NCBI GenBank assembly: GCA_025345505.1
Contig: JANVCC010000261.1
Location: forward strand, 5,586,765 to 5,650,764
DNA: 64,000 nt
Direction: 5' to 3'
Origin: Todiramphus chloris collaris
Taxonomy: Eukaryota > Chordata > Aves > Coraciiformes > Alcedinidae
Position numbers and translations under genes: made by a program
Shown: positions 55,301 to 64,000 of the stretch, piece after piece
Layout of the letters: each line of letters opens with the position of its first letter
How positions within the stretch are numbered: position 1 is the first letter of the stretch
Notes under the pieces: generated by a model
The model's input: the letters and a program-made list of their open reading frames with translations, nothing else
Database searches by the model: none
What the model was told of the DNA's origin: nothing

Positions 55301-58300
55301 ATCTCAACCAACATGGATTTCCCAATAACTCTTTATCTAAGGCTGAAAGAGATCAGTGGGAATAACGGAAGAGTCGCCTCTAAGAGCATTTTTCTGCTTC
55401 CACAGAGGAATAAATTCTACTCCCCTTCAAAGTCAGCCTTAACAAGAAATGACATTTGATTTTTGTGTCTTGAAGACACAAAAATGCTAATGACTGATAA
55501 TCATGTGCCCAGTCAATCACCAGCTACGTGTAAACACCAAAAGCACAAGAAGATTCGCTGGAACATCAGCACAAGAAATGTTTCTGAGATGGAACATGTA
55601 AATCAGAGAGTCTCTGTCTGGTAAAAAACAAGATAATCCTCTCAGCTGTCATCATTGACTACATTCTGGTCTAATTAAGACTAATAAGACTAATTAAGTC
55701 TTCAACAAAGTATGTAAAAATCCAGATGAAAAACAGCGATTCTTAACAGAACTCAAATCCTACCTAGACCTCTACAATGGTTCTGGAAAAAATATTCCAC
55801 TCTCAAGGTCTAAGTAGCGTTAGCACTTCCTGAAAACTAATAATGTATATTAGTTCCATTTAACTCAGTCTGTAGCAGCTCTTATTTAGTCTATATCTGC
55901 TGCAGTTTTTTTAAAGGAAAGGTCCTAGCAGGATCTTGCCATAGAACGTTTGAACCCAAAAAGGAATTGTGTCTGAAATGTGGCGATACTAAAAGTTAAA
56001 GCAGTGGTATATCCAAACTATGAAGTACAATTTTCTAAGTGCATTCCTAATTACTGTAAATAAAGGAAGTATTTCTTTAAAATGTAATACGCTCTTTCTT
56101 GACAAGTTCACATGGCTTCATTTTCACCTTTAAAATAAACATCTGTTCTTATTTCTGAATGTATTTAACAAGTTTAGCAGCTATTAAAGGATAGAAAGGT
56201 AATAGCTTGCACAGACCAATACGAATAAGGAATCCATTTTTTCCTTTCTCTTTCTTTTATTGCACATACTTCTAGGCAATTTAGATAGTGAGCATTTATG
56301 AGCATAACTGGCAAAATAAATCAAAGAAAATTCTGCTGACATTTCTTCACAACGAAATGAAAACCTTTAGAATGGTTTCTCAAAATCTGTTACATATCTA
56401 TTATTTAGCTTTGCACTCTCGCCAGATACTGCACCATGAAAATATACTGCAAATAGAAAAATGTAATTTTATTGTTCAGTAATATCCATAGCAATAATGA
56501 TGTGAAATAAGAATGCCACTTCCTCCAACTAAAACAAAGGTTATCAGATGACATGTATTTTACACTTATATGAAACGTTCACTAGATCAAAAATTCATTA
56601 CATTCATTGGAGAGATTTCTGAAATTCAGAAAAAAATCTCTTTCATTATTGGATTCTTTCAAACTTTTCCTATGAGGGCTGTTTTAATAGGAGTTCAGAC
56701 TTTAAAGTATAATTAAGGGCACGAGAGCATCACTGCTGTGAGTACTCTGGCTATTGTCAGTACGCATGATTTAAGTCTTTGCGTTATCTAGGAAACATAC
56801 TGATAGAAAACATTCTTTTCCTCACAAGTCAGTGAAGTGTAAGATGTTTAATCAGCTTTCTTCTTGAAAGCCAATCAAAATGATGCAATTTCAAGACCTT
56901 AGATCTCCTGTGACACGTTTTGAATGACAGTTCAGACAGGGAGATGTGTATTTGAGTCTATCAGTTGCAGTTTGAAAAAAAATGAAGAATGTTATGAAAA
57001 CTATTTTTCCCTATCTTTAAGTATTTTGCCGAAGTTTCATTTAAGCTATATAATAAATAATTAAAAACATTATCGCTTGCCATATGTGAGTGATAAGATG
57101 AAATTATTGGCAAGACTTCAGCATTTAGATCACTTCCAAGTTATTAAATGTTTTGTTGCCAGGAATACACTTTGGAAGGTATTTACACTGGTTTTTTTTT
57201 TCTCATTGTTATGTTTATGTAAATTCTATTTAAGAAACAAAAAAAAAAAAAAAAGAAAAGAAAAAGCATTTCAAGTTTACAACACTGCTTTCTGATGCTG
57301 TTATTGGTATATTGTGTATAAATACAGTGTAATCAAAGATACACTCAGGAGCCTGGTTCAGCATCATCGCATAGGAGGGCTTAGGTAAGGAAGGAATCTT
57401 AGGGAAAAAACCTGAACAGAATACGTATGTTTTTCTGCATTACTGGTAATAAAGTCTTCTAGGTTAGAATCTTGTTTAAAGAAGATGTGTTCTTTGTATG
57501 TGTGAACGTGTGTATATATTAATTTACGCTTCAGTCTCAACTAAAGCCTGTGGAAGGTTTGTCTCTGGGGAGCTTTGTATGCATTTTTGGATGAAGATTC
57601 ACAATACTACATTGTTACAATGTAAGAATTTAAAACAAAAAAAAAAAGGAAATAATTACACTGAATCAATGGAATAGCAACTGGTAGTGTTTTGCTAATG
57701 GGTAATTTCTAATTAGGAGCACTGACAATCATGTATTAATGTACATATTTCTGGATCATAAAGAGAGAGAGATCCATATTTTAATATTTCTTATACACAG
57801 ATGTATTTCTTGGGGAAAAACAAAAACAAAGAACCAAGTCCTCAGCTGGTTTAAATCAATGTTTGTTTTTGCTTATTTTCCTAAAATTGATTTTTATGTC
57901 ATTTTTAAGTCTTATGTTCAGAATTTTCCAATCCATAACTTACCTTTAAATGAACAGAAAGTCAACCATAGTTTTACAGGCAGTATTACGTCCTTCCACA
58001 CAGTGATGCATTTCCATATCTATTATTAATGCTTTGGTTGCTACTGTCTATTTTAAATTACTCTGTGTATATTATGCCTGTAGCATGTGTTTGTGTGCAT
58101 TACTTTCACATGCCTCATCTTGTTTTCTTGCTCTGATCTGAGCGGGGAACTTTTCTATTTAAATTCACACTGGCAGCTTCTGTGTTCTTAACAACTCTGT
58201 CACAAGAATTTGCATCTCCCACCTCATAATGGTCGGAAGACAATGCCTGTCTCCCTGTACCATGAATTTTGATACCAGGTATGATTTTTACCAGTTGTCA

Positions 58301-59026
58301 ATACAAAATAACTTGATTCAGTTGAGAAACTCTGTTCCTTTAGTGACAATTTCTTTTAGACTTACAGGAATCAACAAAAATTGGTTAGATAGAAAGATGT
58401 ATATGAGTATCATGAAGAATTCCTGTTACAATTACAGAATGCACCAGAGGTGGGATTTAGACATAGACAAGCTAACCCTGTAAAAAGAGTTTCTACTGCA
58501 CACAGAACCTGCACATGAAATGTTATGTAAGAGGCCACGGTAACTGTCATGTGTGAGGGTATTAGTTTAGGTAGCCAAGACACCATTGCTAAGCATATTA
58601 TTTGGCTTTCCAGCACTGTCATAGCTGCAGTCTGTTCTAAAGAGAGGTGCATGAATAATTGAGTATTTGCCTTCTCAGCCAAACTGGAAAATATATGTGG
58701 GGGGAATGAGTCATGAAGAACCAAATTTGTGGCTTTTCACACTAGGAAAAAAAAAAAAAATAAAGATTTATGCTAAATTAAACATACTGTTTGTTCTGTA
58801 ACATAATTTTTATTTTCAAGCACTTGGAAGAAAAGCACACAGACATTCATGTGCACCAAACTGCTTCTGTTCAGTAACCCAGGAAAGAAGCAGCCAACCC
58901 AGGTCCAAGAAACCCCTATCTAGTGTATCTTTCTACCTTGAGGAGCAGTAACTCACGTTTGCAATTCCATGAGGGATTAAAACTATGCCTAACAATATCT
59001 AACTCAAACACTTCGGCATTCCACAC
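46376..59026. other. Long intergenic stretch, no gene or repeat recognised
   Basis: About 12.6 kb of AT-rich DNA with short (TA)n runs (near 47971 and 54604), T runs (52355-52372) and an A-rich run at 57240-57270. The only ORF with any protein look is 47367-47642 (plus), with one hydrophobic segment (CLLWALAAVMVVAFLLCC), but it has no exon or homology support. Confidence 0.4.
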
Positions 59027-59128
59027 AGAATCACAGAACAGTTGAGTTTGGAAGGGACCTCTGGAAGTCATCTGGTCCAAACTCCCTGCTTCAGCAGGGC
59101 TCTATAGAGCAGTTTTGAGACCATAATA
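59027..59128 (-). mobile_element. CR1 LINE 3'-end fragment, antisense
   Basis: Reads 'CACAGAATCACAGAACAGTT', 'GAGTTTGGAAGGGACCTCTG', 'GAAGTCATCTGGTCCAAACT', the reverse complement of a CR1 3' terminus, with the octamer tail at the left end. A short truncated copy. Confidence 0.9.
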
Positions 59129-62008
59129 AGAAATGTGAGACTTACAACACCCTGGAAAATCCTCTCCCTCCAGTTTTCATATTTCCTCTCCTCCATTCCT
59201 AGAGTAATGATCTGAACTGGCTTGTTTTGATTGCATTAGACTAGTCTTTTTCAGTTATTAATGTAATTTGAACAATTACAGCACAACACTATAGAACTGA
59301 CAAACACAAATAGTCTGTAAGATCCAACTAAAAAAATCCTTCAGTAAATCTCTATTTTTGTGTCCTTCCACGAACTTTTATGGACCACTCTTGCTGTTAC
59401 GTCCTCTTTTCAGTGATACAGCTGCTTTGGGATGTTATTCACGCTTTTCCCGGAAGGATAACTGCAAAAAAACTGCGGGTGGGGCAGCAGCAGTGTATCC
59501 TGCAGTACACTTAAATTTTCTCCCACCCTACATATTACACAACGAGCTATAAGTGTGATACAGGAAGAACTTAAAACTTCCCTCTGTCACACTGGGAGTT
59601 TCTCAAAGTAGCAGAATGGGCAACTCATTATGCAAAATTTAATTAATTTTGCACTGCTTGATTTATAGAAAGCAGACATTATGAAGTGGACCTGGGACAC
59701 AGATTCTATTTTCCTACATAAGACAATAGTGTATTATTAACAATTTGCATAAAGGCTGAAAATGTAAAACCTCTTTACAAGGCAACCTCAGGGTCTGGTT
59801 TTGTTCTGAAAATGTACTTAATGAAAATGATGCTAAGCAAGTAAGTTTTCTTCTTGAGTCTGATGGAACATTTGTAATGCACGTAACGAGCACAACTGTA
59901 GGGGGGAGGATGTGTCAGCTTTGTGTGTGGCTGTTAGCATTGCAGAGTGAGTAGGACTATCTCGCTGCTTACTCATTGCCAAAAGCTGTATTAAGCTACA
60001 TATAGTCATTTACACTCTGCACACATGTAATTAAAGACACAACTTGGACATAGTCATACAATGTGAAAAGGAAGGAGAAAAGAAGGGAATAAAGGCTATT
60101 TTGTGACCAACATTTTGGTTCAAGGTAGTTTCAGACACTTAAGACAAATCAGACTGGGCAACTCCATTCCATGTCTTGAGATGTGGCCTGGAGAGGTAGC
60201 AGAGGAGAAGGGAGGTCATTCAGTGTAAGCTTGGGTGCTGATGTTTTGAGTTGTAGATCATTTTAGGCACCTCATTCTAAATGAAGGCATTGGGTGAAGT
60301 TCTTAGTTACCAGTTAGGTGTAGAAATGCTCCTATGAATGCTGGCCTTGTGCCTCTTCTGATGTGGCTTAACATCTCTCCACTATTTGTTCTTTCATCTT
60401 CTCCATTAGCAGAGAAGACATAATGCTGTGTTTGCTTTTGCAATTTTTTTGTCATTCATATACAAATTTCCCACTCAGGCTGCAGAAGGGAAAATTAAGG
60501 AAGTAGACCCCGAATTTCAGTATCGCACTTCAGCATTCAGTGTGCAGAGCTTGGCTTCTTACAGCCTTTGTACACCTGGTACAATGTGTGTAGGCTGGAA
60601 GAAACCGCACAACTGGTCCCACATTTTCAAATTTCCCTATTCTGCAACACATACCACACAGACCATCTGCTTCTCCTTTATGGATTGATCTAGCGTATGT
60701 TTTCCTAACTATAACAGACAAAAAAAGAAAATTAGCAGTTTTGGACAGTGGAAGAAGCCTACAGAAGCAGAAAATCATCCACATTTTCAAGTTTGTGCCT
60801 TTTTGCAATATTGTCTATTGTGTGATTTTACATCCTCTGGATTACAAGATGTATCTGAAAAGAATTCACAAAACAGTGGCATGGAGTACATCTTCAGGAT
60901 TTGCTTGTTCTGTTAAGCTCGGTTATTATTTCATGAGGGTGAAAGGTTAAAAGAGAGGTGTAAAGTGGTGCTCACTGGAAATACGTGGTATGACACTAAC
61001 TAGCAGCTGCTGATCTCCACGTTGTTCTGCCCATTTTATATATGCCTATAATTCCATACCTGTAGAACTTTAAAATGTTTCATAATATACCTGAGTAAAA
61101 CATGATGTACTTAGTCCTGCTTCTTTGGAGCAACTTTTAAATCCCAACTTTCAAAGTGTTTAAGAATAATCTTTATGCTCTTCTAAGGAAAAAAAAAAAA
61201 GGGACCAGGCAATGGTTTCTATGAAATTAATAAATATATTAATCTACTCTTGGAGCTTTATTCCCATTTATGAATAAATTATGCAGTTGACTACAAAGAC
61301 ACTCAACTTTTGAGTAAATCTAGTTTTTACTAACACCATCTAGATTTTTCAAATGTGATAGCTGGCAGCTATCTAAATGATTTTTTTTCTTAATTTGTTT
61401 AAGAAATCTACAACTATGGATGACCACAGTATTCTTAAAACACCACTCAAAAGATCTGACAACGTGTTCTTTGTTTCACAACAGTTACCAAGATCAATAA
61501 CTACCCCACAAGATCAAACACAGTAACGTGAAACTTGTCATACATTTGTGACTCAAGAGAGCAGCTTTTATTGCTTCAAGAATGGTTTCCTTTTTCCTTG
61601 GAAAAGCCTAGAAGGCAGCAGAAACCGTGTATTGCCAAATAAGTAGTGATAAATCAAAGTACGAGAAACAAGTGCAACAGCTCTGGGGTCTGAAGCCCTG
61701 GATTTGGTCTGAAAAAGTAACAATGCAGTATTTATCACCTTTACCCATCTCCTTTCTTCAGTCTTGGCAAGGATAATTATCTCAAGATTAAAACTGTGAT
61801 TTCAAAGCCTATAAAATACCTAGGAACATGGTATTTCTTCACCTGATAACTTCTTCCCCACAGCTTTCTTGAGTACTAAAGGGTGTTTTTTCTATTCTCT
61901 GTAGGAGGGTATTTATTTTGAGATATTTATCTCAATGCAACATCATTAGAGATAAGGATAGTTTTGAATTCCACAGAGTGACCAAGCTGTTATTTACCCT
62001 GCATGAAT
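59129..62008. other. Intergenic sequence, no feature seen
   Basis: AT-rich, short ORFs only (for example 60428-60688), no recognised repeat or gene. Confidence 0.4.
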
Positions 62009-62102
62009 TGCAGAATCATAGAATGGTTGAGGTTGGAAGGGACCTGTGGAGATCATCTGGTCCAACCTGCTCAGCCTAGAGCCATTTGCCAAGGACTGTT
62101 AA
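62009..62102 (-). mobile_element. CR1 LINE 3'-end fragment, antisense
   Basis: 'CAGAATCATAGAATGGTTGA', 'GGTTGGAAGGGACCTGTGGA', 'GATCATCTGGTCCAACCTGC' is the classic antisense CR1 terminus. The copy ends after about 90 bp. Confidence 0.93.
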
Positions 62103-62904
62103 AAACATATAGGTTGAAGCTGAATATACTGAAACGCATGTCATGACTACACAAAGAAGTTATGAGAAGGACACAGAATGCAGAGGAAAGTGATTTTTGG
62201 ATTGTCTCCTCAATTTCTTTTACATTTTTTTCCTGATATGCTGCAAGGTGTCAAAAGAAAAAACAAAAGGCAATCTATCTAGGAATAATATGAGTGAGGC
62301 AGCCTTTGCCTATTTCTCTAACAACTTTAACATACCTTTAAAATACGGGAGAAGTATAGAAGGCTGAGCATATACTTCTCACGGGGGAAACCTAGATTTA
62401 ATGAAGTCCCATTTGAGCCTCTACGAGTCTTAGTCTATACTTAAATTGGAATGAAATGGCTTTTTGCAACATTATACCATCATGAAAGAATTTCCAGGAG
62501 TGGATTTTAATAATCATGACTGGCAGTAACCATGGGGATTGGTCTGTACCAGGCTAGTTAGTAGCTAATAATTTACGCAGGAAAGAATTAAACAGGCAAG
62601 GATTTGCTTTATTCTTCACGACAATAGTTCCCAAATTCTGGACCATGGAATGCTGTCAAGTATTACAAATTTTCATTGAACAATCAGCAGCAAAGGTTTA
62701 ACTACAAACATGTAAAAGAAATATATTTCACAGCATTGGCCATGCAAGTGCTGCAAGTTGGAACACACAGATCTGGCAGATGTGGGGCACAGACTGGGTC
62801 CCAAGTTTCCCTGAATAGAAGCACAGCTTTACATATTGAATTCCCTGCATGGAAAAAAGACAGAGAGAATGTGTGGGCAGCCTTACACCCCCATGGCTTC
62901 TTTA
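62103..62904. other. Intergenic sequence, no feature seen
   Basis: AT-rich spacer between two CR1 fragments. Nothing recognised. Confidence 0.4.
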
Positions 62905-63920
62905 GAATCAGAGAATCATGGAATAGTCTAGGTTGGAGAAGACCTATAAGATCATGCAGTCTAACCGTTCACCCAGCATTGCCAAGTCCACCACTAAACC
63001 ATGTCCCCAAGTGCCACATCTGCACATCTTTAAATGCTTCCAAAGATGGTCACTCAACCCTGGGCAGCCTGTTCCAGGGCTTGGCACACACTGTGGTGAA
63101 GAAATTTTTCCTAGTATCTAATCTAAACATCCCCTGCTACAACTTGAGGCCGTTTCCTCTTGTCTTATTGCTTGTTCCTTGGGAAGAGAGACTGACACCC
63201 ACCTCGCTACAACCTCCTTTCAGGGACTTGTAGAGAGGGAGAAGGTCTTCCCTCAGCCATCTTTTCTTCAGACTAAACAGCCCCGGTCCCTTCCTTTTAA
63301 GACTTGTTCTCCGGACCCTTCCCTAGCTTTGTTGCCCTTCTCTGGACATGCTCTAGCGCCCCAATGTCCTCCTTACAGTGAGGGGCCCAAAACTGAACAC
63401 AGTGAGGTGAGGCCTCACCAGTGCCGAGTACAGGGGGACAATCACCCCCCTAATCCTGCTGGCCACGCTGTTTTTAATACAAGCCAGGATGGTGCTGGCC
63501 TTCCTGGCAACCTGAGCACAGCGCTGGCTCATGTTCAGCCAGCAGTTGGCCAACAGCCCTGTCGGTGGGACCTGTTGTGAAACAAGCGCAGGACCCAGCC
63601 CTTGGCCTCGCTCAAGCCATGGATCCAGCCTGTCCAGACCCCTCTGCAGAGCCTCCTGCCCTCTGGCACATCTACGCTCCCACCCAACTTGGTGTCATCT
63701 GCAAACTTTCCGAGGGTGTCCTCGATCCCCTCATCGAGATCACTGATAAAAGGTATCAAAGAGAACCGACCTCAGTACCGAGCGCTGGGGAACACCACTC
63801 CTGACTGGCCGCCAACTGGGTTGAACTCTACTCCCCGGGCCCGGCCACCCAGCCAGCGTTCGGCCAGGCACACGTGAGAGCCAGGCTCTCCGGGAGAACG
63901 CTCCGTCGGGAGATAACAGG
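62905..63920 (-). mobile_element. CR1 LINE, about 1 kb 3' part, antisense
   Basis: From the antisense terminus (AATCAGAGAATCATGGAATAGTCTAGGTTGGAG region) the copy continues through 'GGGCAGCCTGTTCCAGGGCT', 'GAGGGGCCCAAAACTGAACA', 'GGCCTCACCAGTGCCGAGTA' and 'CTTGGTGTCATCTGCAAACT'. On the minus strand, the open frame over 63535-63759 reads [20 protein letters not shown] and then DDTKLGG, the CR1 reverse transcriptase region with its F-ADD motif. The copy is 5'-truncated at about 63920, where the sequence turns into a GC-rich unit. Several plus-strand ORFs here are antisense artefacts. Confidence 0.94.
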
Positions 63921-64000
63921 GGTGCGATGGGGGCCGGCCCCCCGCCCCGCGCCCCGGCGGTGGGGTCTCTCCTCTCCCGCCCCGTGGGGTCTCTCCCGCC
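63921..64000. repeat. GC-rich tandem unit at the window edge
   Basis: After CR1 the sequence becomes very GC-rich and ends in two copies of GTGGGGTCTCTCC(TCTC)CCGCC, at about 63960 and 63984. It continues beyond the window, so its length and nature are unknown. Confidence 0.6.

Noticed and set aside
62676-63233. 185-codon plus-strand ORF
   Set aside because: It runs antisense through a CR1 copy.

Overview
The window reads as avian nuclear DNA from a draft assembly. It is AT-rich and gene-poor. It carries several CR1 retrotransposon fragments with the bird-type 3' end (ATTCTATG repeats), short bird-like endogenous retrovirus LTRs, one vertebrate CpG island and one 400-base run of N. No bacterial-style gene, rRNA, tRNA or CRISPR array is visible.

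The one gene I can name is ASXL3, on the minus strand. Coding exon 1 (40494-40547, 18 codons, starting MKDKRKKKDRTWAEAARL) lies in a CpG island at about 39.9-41.75 kb. Exon 2 (16502-16584, 83 nt) encodes the next 27 residues plus two bases of a split codon. Together they give the N-terminus and the start of the HARE-HTH domain. Intron 1 is about 23.9 kb. Intron 2 runs at least 16.5 kb and off the left edge, so the rest of the gene lies outside the window. The island also holds a palindromic CRE, a ZNF143-type motif, CA/GT and GGA repeats, long G runs, two upstream ATGs just before the ASXL3 start, and a possible upstream noncoding exon ending at an excellent donor (41476-41481). The N run falls inside the island, so the promoter is incompletely assembled.

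Layout: 0-1 kb is low-complexity pyrimidine sequence, an avian LTR-like repeat and an antisense CR1. At 2.9-4 kb a CR1 copy is split by a solo LTR with a 7-bp direct duplication. At 7.3-8.7 kb are two unrecognised ORFs. At 11 kb is an old antisense CR1 and at 14 kb a younger sense CR1. ASXL3 exon 2 is at 16.5 kb. An LTR-like element lies at about 21.2-22 kb, a GC-richer unrecognised block at 22.9-23.4 kb, a short CR1 tail at 31.7 kb and a MIR-like SINE at 37.5 kb. The ASXL3 CpG island follows at 39.9-41.75 kb and a candidate terminal exon with a poly(A) signal at 42.2-42.3 kb (minus strand). A badly decayed Ty3/gypsy-type pol relic occupies 44.8-46.4 kb. Three more CR1 fragments lie at 59, 62 and 62.9-63.9 kb, and a GC-rich tandem unit ends the window.

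The most unusual items are the Ty3/gypsy relic (such elements are scarce in birds), the overlapping upstream reading frame that stays open through both known ASXL3 exons, the UG repeat 19 nt downstream of the exon 1 donor, and the unassigned terminal-exon-like block beside the promoter.
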